Part shown: one piece after another, positions 26,166 through 35,764 of the stretch | Numbering within the stretch: the first letter of the stretch is position 1 | Layout: each line of letters starts with the position of its first letter | Assembly (NCBI RefSeq): GCF_025753795.1 | Contig: NZ_JAOWPS010000008.1 | Span: 1-64,000, forward strand | Length of the DNA: 64,000 bases | Direction of reading: 5' to 3' | From: Mesorhizobium sp. YC-39 | GTDB taxonomy: Bacteria > Pseudomonadota > Alphaproteobacteria > Rhizobiales > Rhizobiaceae | Translations under genes and position numbers: made by a program | The notes under the pieces: model-generated | Databases searched by the model: none | What the model was told of the DNA's origin: nothing | What the model saw: the letters and a program-made list of their open reading frames with translations, nothing else

Positions 26166-27791
26166 ATGCAACCAAAACACCTCGATACCCGCGTCGTGGC
26201 CGCCCGTCGGCGTGCCGTGATAGTGGCAGCGACGATGCTGACCTCGATCGTCGCATTCCCGACATTGGGATCTACACAAAACGCCGGCAAGCCGATCGTG
26301 ATTGCCCGCGACATGGATTTGAACTCGCTCGATCCATCACGAGCTTTCTGCGATACGTGCCAGATTTATCTCAGCTCGGTTTACGACCGCTTGGTCGATT
26401 TGTCGCCTGACAACAAATCAATTGTGCCGATGCTGGCGAAGGAATGGACTGCAAACAGCGATGCCACTGTTCTGACTTTCAAGCTCGACCCGAAGGCCAC
26501 GTTCTCAGACGGTTCGCAAGTGGAAGCAAAGGACGTGAAATGGACCTTTGAACGGCTAAAGAACATCAAAGGCGGCATGGCCTATCTTCTCGACAACGTG
26601 AAATCCATCGAAACGCCGGACAAGGAAACGGTGGTGATTGCGTTGACGGCGCCGAACTCCGAATTCGTCGGCTCGCTGACGGCACCCTACGCCGGCATTA
26701 TCAATTCGGATGCGGTGGCCGAACATGGCGGCGAAGCCGGGCCGGAAGCGAGCAGCAAGGACAATGCGGAACAATGGCTGCTTGCCAATTCAGCCGGCGC
26801 AGGTCCTTATGTTCTGGAAAGCTATAGCCCCAATCATGAGCTTCGTCTGAAGCGCAATGATAACTACTGGGGCAAGAAGCCGTCTGTCGAAGAATTCGTT
26901 TTCTTGCAAACCAAGGACGCGGTCAGCCAGACCCAACTTCTGGAAAATGGCAGCGCCGACATCGCCATGCAGGTGGATCCGACCACCGCGAAGGCCATCA
27001 ACAACGAAAACGTTATTGTCGAGACCGCGCCTTCCTTCAACATGGTCTACGTCGCTGTCAGCCCCGGAGCAAAGAACCTGCCGCATCCGCTTGACGCGAA
27101 AATCCGCGAAGCGATTGCCAGCGCGATCGACTACGATGGCATCATCGACCTGACGGTGGATGGGAAAGGCAAGCGGCTGCCCGCGCCGATCCCCAATGGC
27201 TTCCCTGGCGGCGGCATCGGCGAGCCGATCAAGCACGACGTCGAAAAAGCCAAGGGGTTGATGAAGGAAGCCGGTGCCGCTGACGGCTTCACGCTGGCCG
27301 CCACATATCCAAACGTCAATCAGTACGGCGTCGACTACACGCTGATGATGCAGAAAATCCAGCAGGATCTGGCAGAGATCAACATCAAGCTCGAGCTCCA
27401 GCCAGTTGAATTCTCGGTCTGGCGCGAGAAAGTCAACGGCGACGGAATTCCACTGACCGCCGTCTTCTTCGCGCCGGACTATTACGGATCCTCGCAATAT
27501 GCCCAATATTTCGCGATGATGGACGGCACGGTTTGGTACAAGCGCGCCGGCGGCAAGAACGACCCTAGCCTCGCCAATCCAGAAACGCCGAAGCTTCTCG
27601 CTGCGGCGTTGGCAGCCCAAGGGGAAAAAAGCGGCGAGTTGTTCGGGAAGCTGGCAGGCGTCTTGGCGAATGATCGTATCATTCTTCCGATCGTAAGTCC
27701 TGATGCTGTCTTTGTATCCCGCAAGGGCATCAGCGGCCTTCGTTTCAGCGCGTGCTGCAACATGGTGCTTTCAGACATCCAGGCGAAGTAG
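26166..27791 (+). CDS. ABC transporter substrate-binding protein, dipeptide/oligopeptide type
   Basis: The protein has 541 residues from ATG 26166, chosen because GGGAGAAAG lies seven bases upstream; the open frame starts at 26145. A basic head and hydrophobic core (AVIVAATMLTSIVAFPTLGST) form the signal peptide. The body is SBP_bac_5: DPSRAFCDTCQIYLSSVYDRLVDLSPD, the WTANSDATVLTFKLDPKATFSDGSQVEAKDVKWTFER segment, then ENGSADIAMQVDPTTA. It binds the substrate in the periplasm and delivers it to the permeases at 29285/30303. It is the first gene of the operon and is followed by a stem-loop that probably protects its mRNA. Confidence 0.9.
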   Translation: MQPKHLDTRVVAARRRAVIVAATMLTSIVAFPTLGSTQNAGKPIVIARDMDLNSLDPSRAFCDTCQIYLSSVYDRLVDLSPDNKSIVPMLAKEWTANSDATVLTFKLDPKATFSDGSQVEAKDVKWTFERLKNIKGGMAYLLDNVKSIETPDKETVVIALTAPNSEFVGSLTAPYAGIINSDAVAEHGGEAGPEASSKDNAEQWLLANSAGAGPYVLESYSPNHELRLKRNDNYWGKKPSVEEFVFLQTKDAVSQTQLLENGSADIAMQVDPTTAKAINNENVIVETAPSFNMVYVAVSPGAKNLPHPLDAKIREAIASAIDYDGIIDLTVDGKGKRLPAPIPNGFPGGGIGEPIKHDVEKAKGLMKEAGAADGFTLAATYPNVNQYGVDYTLMMQKIQQDLAEINIKLELQPVEFSVWREKVNGDGIPLTAVFFAPDYYGSSQYAQYFAMMDGTVWYKRAGGKNDPSLANPETPKLLAAALAAQGEKSGELFGKLAGVLANDRIILPIVSPDAVFVSRKGISGLRFSACCNMVLSDIQAK

Positions 27792-27818
27792 CGGCGCGCC
27801 CAAACTTTCGAGAGATAG

Positions 27819-27841
27819 ACCGGAGGCGATAAGCCTCCGGT
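27819..27841 (+). terminator. Stem-loop after the peptide-binding protein gene
   Basis: ACCGGAGGC (27819-27827) pairs perfectly with GCCTCCGGT (27833-27841) around a 5-base loop. No U-run follows and the next gene starts 34 bp later on the same strand, so it is more likely a partial terminator or mRNA 3'-end stabiliser. Confidence 0.7.
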
Positions 27842-27874
27842 ACTCGGTGACTCTACCAACAATCGGAACTTGTC

Positions 27875-29233
27875 ATGAGCGAGAATGAGGTCGACGTCGT
27901 TGTCGTCGGGGCTGGGCTCTCGGGATCTTACACAGCCCTGCTGCTGAAGGATGCCCACCTTTCCGTGAAACTGCTGGAAGCGCGCGACCGTGTGGGCGGA
28001 CTGACGTATTCGCCAGAAAGCAAGGCCTATGGTGGCCGGGTCGATCTGGGCGGCCAATGGGTCTCCCCCCAGCACAAGCGCATGAACGCGCTCATAGCCA
28101 AATACAAGGTGCCGCTCGTCAAGCAGTTCGTTGCCGGAAGACGCGCTTGCCTGCACGGGGCCGAGGTTTTCTACGGCGAGATGGGCACGGTACCCGGTCT
28201 GTCGCCTGAAGAGCAGGCCGACTACAAGGAGGCTTATAGCCGGCTTTATGCGGCTATGGATGGCTTGGCCGAAAATCCTTGGGAGAGCAAGGACGCCAAG
28301 GCCCTAGATTCGATCACCTATGCGAGCTGGGTGGACTCAATCTGCAAACCCGGTCGAGTGCATGCCTCGATGTGCCGCATGCCCGGGGCCTATTATGGCG
28401 CTCTGCCGGAGGAAATATCCGCGCTCGAATTGCTTCATAAACTCAGGAGTTGCGGCGGTCCGATTTTCATGTCGGACACGGCGACCGGTGGCCAAGCCTT
28501 TCACATGATGGGATCAGCCATGGTCTCGGAGGGAATGGCGGGAGAACTGGGTGACGCGCTGATCCTGTCATCACCGGTGCGCCGGGTCGAATGGGACGAT
28601 AAGGGCGCCACGGTGATCAGCGATAAGATCTCGCTTCGGTGTCGCCATGTCGTCTTCGCCGCTCAGCCCGTCATGATCAGCCAGTTGCAATTCGATCCGC
28701 CGCTGCCGGCGAAACGGCGCCTGCTACACCAGCGTTTTCCCAGCGGTCGCAACACCAAGGCAGTGGTCGTCTACGACAAACCTTTCTGGCGCGAACGGAA
28801 TCTCAACGGAAATATCATCGCCACGGACGGTTCGATGACGGCTGCTTTCGACCTCGGAGGCCAGGACACAGATAAGGGCATCCTAATCACGCTGTTTACC
28901 GGTCAGGCGGCCTACGGCGTTGACAGCCTCGCTCCTACCGACCGGCGGAATGTTGTCCTTTCCAAGCTCGCACAGGCTCTCGGCAACGAAGCTCATGAAC
29001 CCCTCGAATATGTGGATCGCGTGTGGGCGGATGAGGAGTGGTCCGGTGGTGCGTCAAGCCCGTTTCTCGTACCCGGTGCGTTGACCACGATCGGCGCGGA
29101 AATTCGTGAGCCCGTCGGGCCGCTGCATTGGGCTGGTACCCACATGGCAACGCAGTACCGGGGATACATGGAAGGCGCTCTTGTGGCGGGAGAAGCGGCC
29201 GCGCAGCGTATCATAGTTTCGCCGCGCGCCTGA
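27875..29233 (+). CDS. Flavin monoamine oxidase family protein
   Basis: The protein has 452 residues. The Rossmann FAD motif is at the start (VVVVGAGLSGSYTALLLKDA, GxGxxG) with the following EARDRVGGL that contacts the ribose. The C-terminal FAD segment WAGTHMATQYRGYMEGALVAGEAAAQ matches the monoamine oxidase GxE/HxATxxxGYMEGA region. It would oxidise a primary or secondary amine to the aldehyde with release of ammonia and peroxide. It has no signal peptide, hence is cytoplasmic. It lies between the binding-protein gene and the permeases, so its substrate is probably what the transporter imports or a product of it. Confidence 0.88.
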   Translation: MSENEVDVVVVGAGLSGSYTALLLKDAHLSVKLLEARDRVGGLTYSPESKAYGGRVDLGGQWVSPQHKRMNALIAKYKVPLVKQFVAGRRACLHGAEVFYGEMGTVPGLSPEEQADYKEAYSRLYAAMDGLAENPWESKDAKALDSITYASWVDSICKPGRVHASMCRMPGAYYGALPEEISALELLHKLRSCGGPIFMSDTATGGQAFHMMGSAMVSEGMAGELGDALILSSPVRRVEWDDKGATVISDKISLRCRHVVFAAQPVMISQLQFDPPLPAKRRLLHQRFPSGRNTKAVVVYDKPFWRERNLNGNIIATDGSMTAAFDLGGQDTDKGILITLFTGQAAYGVDSLAPTDRRNVVLSKLAQALGNEAHEPLEYVDRVWADEEWSGGASSPFLVPGALTTIGAEIREPVGPLHWAGTHMATQYRGYMEGALVAGEAAAQRIIVSPRA

Positions 29234-29284
29234 AGACTGAATGGTTTTCGACCGTCCATCGCAAAAGGCGAGACCGAGAACATC

Positions 29285-30298
29285 ATGACCCAGTATGTGT
29301 TCCGACGATTGATCTCCATGCCCCTGCTACTGCTGGGCGTGGCGACGATGGCCTTCTTTCTCTCGCATTTCACCCAGGCGGACCCACTGTCGGCGCTGGT
29401 CAGCGAACGACAGATGGGCAATCCAGAGGTGGTCGCTGCGGCCAAGCAAAGATGGGGCCTCGACCGTAGCATGCCCGAGCAATACGCCATCTACGTGAAA
29501 AACCTGGTAACGGGCGATCTCGGCGTTTCTTTCCGCACACGCAGACCGGTCCTCACCGACATCGCCGAGCGGCTGCCTGCAACCCTCGAACTTGTGATCT
29601 TCGCCATGTTGTTCGGCACGACAAGCGGCATAGTGCTTGGCGTGGTGGCGTCACGCTTTCACGACCGGCCTGCTGACTACGCTGCGCGGTTTTTTGCACT
29701 TTTTGGCTCCACGGTGCCAGTCTTCTGGTCCGGATTGCTGCTGCTTTATTTGTTCACGGTGAAGTTCGGATTGATCCCCGGCCCGGGTCGGCTGGATGCA
29801 CGCGCCGACCAACCACCGTTTGTCACCGGGATGTTTACGCTTGACGCACTCCTTTCCGGCCAGTTCGGCACATTCCTTGATGCGCTGCATCATCTGGTGC
29901 TGCCTGCATTCGTGCTGGGATGGTCGGTTACCGGAATCATCTCGCGGCTTGTCCGTGCCAGCATGCTCGACGTCCTTGGCCAAGATTACATCCTGGCCGC
30001 GCGGGCAAAAGGCGCGGGCGAAGCCAGAACGCTGCTTCGGCATGCGCTTCCCAACGCAATGATCCCCACGCTCACGATCGTCGGTTATTCTTTTGCCTAT
30101 CTTATCACCGGTGCAGTGCTGACTGAGGCCGTCTTCGCTTGGCCAGGGATCGGGTCCTATGCGGTCGACTCGGCTCGAACACTGGACTACCCGGCAATCA
30201 TCGGCGTTTCGCTCATTGGGGCCACTGCATTTCTACTGACGAACCTCGTGACCGACGTGGCTTACGCCTATGCCAACCCACGCATCAAACTGGGGTGA
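29285..30298 (+). CDS. ABC transporter permease, DppB/OppB type
   Basis: The 337-residue protein starts MTQYVFRRLISMPLLLLGVATMAFFLSHF, the standard first helix of DppB-type permeases. The EAA-loop follows (AARAKGAGEARTLLRHALPNAMIPTLTIVG) for ATPase contact, and the end is the usual AVDSARTLDYPAIIGVSLIGATAFLLTNLVTDVAYAYANPRI. Six helices are expected. The following permease starts 5 bp after its stop. Confidence 0.92.
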   Translation: MTQYVFRRLISMPLLLLGVATMAFFLSHFTQADPLSALVSERQMGNPEVVAAAKQRWGLDRSMPEQYAIYVKNLVTGDLGVSFRTRRPVLTDIAERLPATLELVIFAMLFGTTSGIVLGVVASRFHDRPADYAARFFALFGSTVPVFWSGLLLLYLFTVKFGLIPGPGRLDARADQPPFVTGMFTLDALLSGQFGTFLDALHHLVLPAFVLGWSVTGIISRLVRASMLDVLGQDYILAARAKGAGEARTLLRHALPNAMIPTLTIVGYSFAYLITGAVLTEAVFAWPGIGSYAVDSARTLDYPAIIGVSLIGATAFLLTNLVTDVAYAYANPRIKLG

Positions 30299-30302
30299 TC
30301 TG

Positions 30303-31145
30303 ATGTCCATGGTGTTGGGCGCAAAAGCGCAAGGAAAACCGAAGATCACTTTGAGGCCAGTGCTGATCGCCGGCCTGTTGATCGTTGGCTTCTGGATTGT
30401 CGTGGCACTGACCATCGATGTCTGGACCGTCTACGATCCCTTGAAACTCGTGGCGCGGAAGCTTCAGCCACCCTCGTTTGAACATTGGCTCGGCACGGAC
30501 GCGCTTGGACGCGATGTGATGACCCGCACCTTGTACGGTGCACGCTACTCGATCGCCATTTCCATGATCGTTGTAGTCTGCTCAGTCGCCTTCGGCTCTC
30601 TCGTGGGCGCGATGGCAGGCTTTTTCGGCGGCTGGACGGACAGCGTCCTGATGCGGCTCGTGGACATCACCCTTTCCTTCCCGCCTGTGCTGTTGGCCAT
30701 GGCCGTCGCGGCTTCGTTGGGGCCCGGGCTTCAAAATACTGCTATCGCCGTCATAGCCGTGTGGTGGCCGGTCTATGCCAGGCTTATGCGTGGCCAGGTC
30801 CTCGATGTGATTTCGCGCGACCATATCGAGGCGGCGCGAGCAGGCGGCGCGTCCTCCTATCGCTTGCTTACAAAGCACATCCTGCCGCTTTCCTGGACGC
30901 CGACGATCATCAGCGCAACGATGGATTTTGGCCAGGTCGTGCTGCTTGCGGCCTCGCTGAGCTTCATTGGCCTGGGCGCTCAACCGCCCAGCCCGGAATG
31001 GGGTTCGATGATCTCGGACGGGGCCGCGCATTTCTATTCATGGTGGATCGCATTCGGACCCGGCGTTGCCATTCTGTCGCTGGGCCTGGGTTTCAATTTC
31101 ATCGGCGATGCGCTGCGCGACATTCTCGATCCGAGGGAGCTCTGA
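30303..31145 (+). CDS. ABC transporter permease, DppC/OppC type
   Basis: The protein has 280 residues from ATG 30303, immediately after the previous stop; the frame extends upstream into the DppB gene. It shows the DppC pattern: first helix VLIAGLLIVGFWIVVALTI, HWLGTDALGRDVMTRTLYGARYSI, then the EAA loop EAARAGGASSYRLLTKHILPLSWTP and a C-terminal LGLGFNFIGDALRDILDPR. It forms the heterodimeric channel with the 29285 product. Confidence 0.92.
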   Translation: MSMVLGAKAQGKPKITLRPVLIAGLLIVGFWIVVALTIDVWTVYDPLKLVARKLQPPSFEHWLGTDALGRDVMTRTLYGARYSIAISMIVVVCSVAFGSLVGAMAGFFGGWTDSVLMRLVDITLSFPPVLLAMAVAASLGPGLQNTAIAVIAVWWPVYARLMRGQVLDVISRDHIEAARAGGASSYRLLTKHILPLSWTPTIISATMDFGQVVLLAASLSFIGLGAQPPSPEWGSMISDGAAHFYSWWIAFGPGVAILSLGLGFNFIGDALRDILDPREL

Positions 31146-31148
31146 TCG

Positions 31149-32162
31149 ATGGGAACGAGCCAACAGCCATTGTTGAATGTGCGCAATTTGCGCGTAACAC
31201 TTCGAAACGGTCTGGAGATTGTGCGCGGTGTCGATTTCGTTGCCGAAGCCGGCAAGGTGCTTGGCATCGTCGGCGAATCCGGCTCGGGCAAATCCATCAT
31301 GATGCGCGCCGCGATGGGGCTATCACCTTCTCTGTCGACGGTGACGGGCTCGATCAGATTGCGCGGTGAGGAACTCGTCGGGGCGCACGAGCGCCGCATG
31401 CAGAAACTGCGCGGCAGCAAGATCGGTCTCGTCTTCCAAGATCCGATGTCTGCCCTCAATCCGGTGATCACCATCGGCAAGCTGATCGCGGAAGCCGTGC
31501 GCCTTCACAATCCAGACATGTCGGCAGCAGGCGTGCGGCGAAGAACCATCGAGCTTCTCGACCTGGTAGCTGTTCCACAGCCCGAACTGCGTGCGAACCA
31601 GTATGTGCACGAGTTTTCGGGCGGAATGCGGCAACGCGTGATGATTGCGATGGCTATTGCCAACAATCCGGAAGTATTAATCGCCGATGAGCCAACCACG
31701 GCTCTTGATGTCACGGTGCAGGCCCAGATTTTGGAGGTCTTGAAGAACCTGCAGACCAGGTTTTCGATCGGACTCATCCTCATCACGCATGATCTTGGCG
31801 TGGTCGCGGGGACAGCCGACACGGTGGTCGTCATGTATGCCGGCAAGGTCATGGAGAGCGGGGCGGTTCGAGATATCTTCTATCGTTCCCGGCATCCCTA
31901 CACGCGTGGCTTACTGTCTTGCCTGCCGACGATTTCGGGCAATCGGTCTCGTCTCGAGCCGATCTCAGGCAGCCCGCCGCTGCTCAGTGCCCGACCTGTA
32001 GGCTGCCCCTTCCATCCGCGTTGCTCCATGGCGCAAAACACATGTCGCTCGGAGGAACCGAAACTCAGGCAAGTCGATGATGTGCTGACGGCGTGTCATT
32101 TCGCTGAGTCTTTGCGAGGCGTAGCCACCGGTCAATGGACTTCGCGGGCGGAGCACGCATGA
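31149..32162 (+). CDS. ABC transporter ATP-binding protein, DppD/OppD type
   Basis: The protein has 337 residues. Walker A is GESGSGKS (near 42-49), the signature is FSGGMRQRVMIAMA, and Walker B is VLIADEPTTALDVTVQ. The C-terminal oligopeptide extension (CPFHPRCSMAQNTC) carries the cysteine cluster typical of this subfamily. The stop overlaps the next ATPase start by 4 bp. Confidence 0.93.
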   Translation: MGTSQQPLLNVRNLRVTLRNGLEIVRGVDFVAEAGKVLGIVGESGSGKSIMMRAAMGLSPSLSTVTGSIRLRGEELVGAHERRMQKLRGSKIGLVFQDPMSALNPVITIGKLIAEAVRLHNPDMSAAGVRRRTIELLDLVAVPQPELRANQYVHEFSGGMRQRVMIAMAIANNPEVLIADEPTTALDVTVQAQILEVLKNLQTRFSIGLILITHDLGVVAGTADTVVVMYAGKVMESGAVRDIFYRSRHPYTRGLLSCLPTISGNRSRLEPISGSPPLLSARPVGCPFHPRCSMAQNTCRSEEPKLRQVDDVLTACHFAESLRGVATGQWTSRAEHA

Positions 32163-33208
32163 CGACGATCGCTCCCAAGGCGCAAGAGATCATCTTGTCG
32201 GTTCGCGACGTCACCAAGGAGTTCGCCATCAAGGGGGGACTGCCAGGATGGCGGTCCGATCGCAAGGTGAAGGCGGTTGGCGGTATTTCCTTCGATCTGG
32301 CAAGGGGGGAAACGCTCGGACTTGTTGGCGAATCCGGCTGCGGCAAGTCGACCCTGGGTCGCTGTCTGCTCAGACTTGTCGAGCCGACATCGGGTGCAGT
32401 GCGCTACAAGGACACAGATCTGGCCACACTTCCCGCGCGCGAAATGCGCCAATTCCGGCGTCATCTGCAGATCGTTTTCCAGGACCCCCTTGCTTCACTT
32501 CATCCGCGCATGCGGGTTCGTGAGATCATCGCGGAACCCCTGCGCCTCATCGACGTCAAGGGCAAGCCGGCCTTGGAGAGGGCTTCCGAACTTCTGGATC
32601 TGGTGGGGCTCGCCCCCGAGCACGGCGACCGGTATCCGCACGAACTGTCAGGCGGGCAAAGGCAGCGAGTGGGCATTGCACGTGCGCTCGTGCTGAATCC
32701 TGAAGTCCTGGTGCTGGACGAACCTGTGTCGGCGCTGGATGTGTCGGTGCAGGCAGGCGTGCTCAACCTTTTGGAAGAATTGCAGGCCAGACTTGGCATC
32801 GCCTACGTCTTCATCGCGCATGACCTTGCCGTTGTCCGGCATGTCTCCGACCGCGTCGCCGTCATGTATCTCGGCAAAATCGTCGAAATCGGACAGGCTT
32901 TCCAAATTTATGGCGCGCCTGCTCACCCCTACACGACAGCTCTGCTGTCAGCGGTACCCCTGCCGGATCCCGATGTCGAACACGCTCGTCAACGCATCAC
33001 CTTGAAGGGAGACGTGCCAAGCCCCATCAACGTGCCGTCGGGCTGTCCGTTTCGCACCCGCTGCTGGAAGGCGCAGGACATCTGCGCGAAGGTGATCCCG
33101 CCACTTGCGGAAATCGAACCTGGGCACCAGGCGGCCTGTCATTTTCCAGAGCAGGCAAAAAGCCGCGTCACCAATCGCAGAAGTGCGACGTCGCAGGTGG
33201 TTGAATGA
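32159..33208 (+). CDS. ABC transporter ATP-binding protein, DppF/OppF type
   Basis: The protein has 349 residues from the ATG at 32159, in ATGA overlap with the previous gene. Walker A is GESGCGKST, the signature is LSGGQRQRVGIARAL, and Walker B is VLVLDEPVSALDVSVQ. The C-terminal CPFRTRCWKAQDIC is another oligopeptide-type cysteine motif. It pairs with the 31149 product as the motor. It overlaps the kinase gene by ATGA, so transport and catabolic genes are one transcript. Confidence 0.93.
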   Translation: MTTIAPKAQEIILSVRDVTKEFAIKGGLPGWRSDRKVKAVGGISFDLARGETLGLVGESGCGKSTLGRCLLRLVEPTSGAVRYKDTDLATLPAREMRQFRRHLQIVFQDPLASLHPRMRVREIIAEPLRLIDVKGKPALERASELLDLVGLAPEHGDRYPHELSGGQRQRVGIARALVLNPEVLVLDEPVSALDVSVQAGVLNLLEELQARLGIAYVFIAHDLAVVRHVSDRVAVMYLGKIVEIGQAFQIYGAPAHPYTTALLSAVPLPDPDVEHARQRITLKGDVPSPINVPSGCPFRTRCWKAQDICAKVIPPLAEIEPGHQAACHFPEQAKSRVTNRRSATSQVVE

Positions 33209-34542
33209 CAACCGATCGTTCCGCACGGAAACGACTTGTGTTTGGCGCCATCGCCGACGATCTGACCGGGGGGCTCGAGTTGGCTTCCATGCTGATTGCA
33301 CGCGGCGTGCCAACCACGCTTTCCATCGGGCCCGGAGCTAACGCACATCTCGGCGCTGCGCATGTCTTCGCACTCAAGTCGAGAGTAGCACCCGTCATGG
33401 ACGCAGTACGCTCAGTCCTGGAAGCGCTAGAGATTTTGCTGGCGAACAAAGCGCAACAGATTTTCTTCAAATATTGCGCGACATTCGACTCGACGCCAGC
33501 GGGCAATATTGGTCCCTGCGCGGAGGCGATTATGGATCGCCTGGGAGCGCACCAGGCACTCTTCGTTCCGGCGCTGTGCGAAACGAGACGAACGGTCTAC
33601 CAGGGTCATCTGTTTGGCGGCGCACAACTTTTGGCGGAGTCGCCGAAGCGCTTCGATCCCCTGACGCCAATGACGGACTCTAACATCGTCCGCGTCCTTC
33701 AGGCGCAAAGCGAGCGAACCGTCGGTCTGGTCGACTATGCGGTGGTGGACCAGGGTCCAGATGCCATACGCACTTACTGTGAGCATCAGCACGAATGTAC
33801 ATCCGAATCCCTTTTCGTCGCAGATACGCTTTATGAGCGTCACCTTGCGACCCTCGCTGCTGCCGCCGTCGATGCGCCGTTCCTGACAGGCAATTCATCC
33901 GTCGCCGCGCATTTGCCGCCACTTTGGTTGGAGCAGGGCCTGCTCGAACAGGCTTCCACGATCCGCCTTCGAGGCGTTGACGGGCCTGGCGCGGTTCTGG
34001 TGGGGAGCGTGGCATCGCAGACCCTGGCGCAGCTCGAACACTTCGCAGCAGAACATGACGTATGCGTCGTCGATATTGCGCGCGCCTATGCCGGCCACGA
34101 TCTTGTCGCCGAAGCCCGGCGGTTTGCCGCGGCATCTGTTGCCGCAGGCAGAAGTTTCGCAATCAGCACCGCGCTGCCGCGGGAAAGCGTCGACGCCCTG
34201 CAATCCATTCACGGGCGGCTGGAACTTGCTGGCCGGGTAGAAGCGATCCTCTCCGACATCGCCAAATCTGTCGTCTTCGACCTCGGTGTCCGCCGCCTGG
34301 TCGTTGCGGGCGGCGAAACATCCGGATCGGTTGTCAGAGCGCTCGGTATCACAGAGCTTGAAGTTGGTCCCTATCGCGAGCCGGGCTTCTCACGTGCGGT
34401 CGCGGTTCATCCTTTCCCGATCGCACTACTGCTCAAATCCGGCAAGCTTGGCGGCATCGATATCTTTGCCTCCGCTTTGGACGATATGCGTCGTCCGATC
34501 CTCCAAGAGCCATGTCTCACCCGCTGGCCTCCGAAAGGTTAG
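33205..34542 (+). CDS. Four-carbon acid sugar kinase family protein (DUF1537)
   Basis: The protein has 445 residues. The N-terminal start FGAIADDLTGGLELASMLIARGVPTTLSIG is the DUF1537 signature with the catalytic ADDLTG. The C-terminal nucleotide domain has GVRRLVVAGGETSGSVVRALGI. The family phosphorylates 3-oxo-tetronate or D-threonate-like C4 acids at O4. It starts in ATGA overlap with the ATPase and is followed after 3 bp by the class II aldolase, the usual OtnK/OtnC-type pair. The exact substrate cannot be read from sequence. Confidence 0.85.
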   Translation: MTTDRSARKRLVFGAIADDLTGGLELASMLIARGVPTTLSIGPGANAHLGAAHVFALKSRVAPVMDAVRSVLEALEILLANKAQQIFFKYCATFDSTPAGNIGPCAEAIMDRLGAHQALFVPALCETRRTVYQGHLFGGAQLLAESPKRFDPLTPMTDSNIVRVLQAQSERTVGLVDYAVVDQGPDAIRTYCEHQHECTSESLFVADTLYERHLATLAAAAVDAPFLTGNSSVAAHLPPLWLEQGLLEQASTIRLRGVDGPGAVLVGSVASQTLAQLEHFAAEHDVCVVDIARAYAGHDLVAEARRFAAASVAAGRSFAISTALPRESVDALQSIHGRLELAGRVEAILSDIAKSVVFDLGVRRLVVAGGETSGSVVRALGITELEVGPYREPGFSRAVAVHPFPIALLLKSGKLGGIDIFASALDDMRRPILQEPCLTRWPPKG

Positions 34543-34545
34543 TCC

Positions 34546-35205
34546 ATGACCATGACCGTTGAAAATCCTCGCCAATCCCTTGTCACCGCAGCGCTCGATG
34601 CGGAAGCACAGCGCCTCAACATCGGAACGACCGGCAACATAAGTGCCCGGCTAAACGGCGGCATGCTGATTACGCCGAGCGGGATCCCACCAAAGAAGCT
34701 CAAGCCGGAACTCATCGTGGCGATGGACCTCGACGGAGCTTGGTCCGGAGACATTAAGCCATCCACTGAATGGGCACTGCATGCGGCCATTTACAAGAGC
34801 CGTCCAGAAGTGAGTGCAGTCATGCATGCCCACCCGGACCACTGCGTGGCCCTTTCCTGCGCGCGAGAGAACCTACCGGCCTTTCATTATATGGTCGCAG
34901 GCTTCGGCGGTGATGATGTCCGCTGCTCGAAGTATGCGTCCTTTGGTTCGCCCGAACTTGCCAAGTTCGCGGTCGAGGCGTTGGAAAACAGGACGGCCTG
35001 CCTGCTTGCAAACCATGGCATGGTAGCAATTGGCACCTCCGTGGCCGAGGCCTTTAACCGAACGGTAAAACTCGAGACTATGGTCAGGCAGTTTCTGCTT
35101 TGCCGCTCCTTCTCGGCGCCGGTTCTGCTGACGGTCAATGAAATGACCGAAGTCGAGCAACGTTACAGGGCGGGCTATGCCCGGCAGGCGGCGCCCGTGG
35201 CCTGA
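34546..35205 (+). CDS. Class II aldolase/adducin family, OtnC-like decarboxylase
   Basis: The protein has 219 residues. Class II aldolase features are TGNISARLNGGMLITPSGIPPKKL near the start, PSTEWALHAAIYKSRPEV with the catalytic Glu, the zinc histidines in MHAHPDH, and the second zinc His in LANHGM. Next to a DUF1537 kinase the best fit is 3-oxo-tetronate-4-phosphate decarboxylase, yielding dihydroxyacetone phosphate and CO2; fuculose-phosphate aldolase is the alternative. Confidence 0.85.
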   Translation: MTMTVENPRQSLVTAALDAEAQRLNIGTTGNISARLNGGMLITPSGIPPKKLKPELIVAMDLDGAWSGDIKPSTEWALHAAIYKSRPEVSAVMHAHPDHCVALSCARENLPAFHYMVAGFGGDDVRCSKYASFGSPELAKFAVEALENRTACLLANHGMVAIGTSVAEAFNRTVKLETMVRQFLLCRSFSAPVLLTVNEMTEVEQRYRAGYARQAAPVA

Positions 35206-35263
35206 AAGACTGCCGCCACCCAATCAGCCGCGACCCCTGCACCGGAATTTCAAGGAGAAAGCC

Positions 35264-35647
35264 ATGAACGACAGAGCGCCTGCCCAATCCTCGGAAAGCA
35301 TTGCTCACTATCGATTGTCCGATCTTACGCCGGCGCCGTTCAGCCCTCGAGGGGCATCGACGAACGAACTCATGAACGCGGACACCGGAGCGCGCATAGC
35401 GAGCGGAATCGTTTATTTCAAAGACTGCGAAATCCCCTTCACCCTTTGGTATGACGAAGTGATGATCTGCCACGCCGTGGAAGAGGAATTCGAGATCATC
35501 GTCGGTGACGCCGCCTTTCCGATGAAGCCAGGCGACATGATGTGGATTCCTGCCGGGACATCACTTACCTGGCGCAGTAAGGGGACATCGACTGCTTTCT
35601 TTGCGGTCATTCCCGCCGACTGGGCGAAGAGGAAACCCCAGGCTTGA
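35264..35647 (+). CDS. EutQ-like cupin protein
   Basis: The protein has 127 residues from ATG 35264, with AAGGAGAAA just upstream; the frame opens at 35177. This is a single cupin domain in which WYDEVMICHAVEEEFEIIVGD and AFPMKPGDMMWIPAGTSLTWRSKG give the two cupin motifs, though few of the usual metal histidines are kept. It resembles the C-terminal cupin of ethanolamine-utilisation EutQ. A role in amine catabolism fits the amine oxidase in the same operon; the reaction is unknown. Confidence 0.78.
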   Translation: MNDRAPAQSSESIAHYRLSDLTPAPFSPRGASTNELMNADTGARIASGIVYFKDCEIPFTLWYDEVMICHAVEEEFEIIVGDAAFPMKPGDMMWIPAGTSLTWRSKGTSTAFFAVIPADWAKRKPQA

Positions 35648-35666
35648 GAATCGAGAACGCTTGGTG

Positions 35667-35690
35667 ATGCCCGCGTGAGGTCGCGGGCAT
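35667..35690 (+). terminator. Stem-loop between cupin and aminotransferase genes
   Basis: ATGCCCGCG (35667-35675) pairs perfectly with CGCGGGCAT (35682-35690), loop six bases. It begins 20 bp after the cupin stop. Without a U-run it may act as an attenuator, leaving the aminotransferase at lower level, or mark the end of the main transcript. Confidence 0.65.
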
Positions 35691-35764
35691 GTCAATCAAG
35701 ACGAAGCACGCAGCGGCCGTGCAATGAGCTTTCCCTTCGCTAGCAAGGACTTGGTGGTACTCAA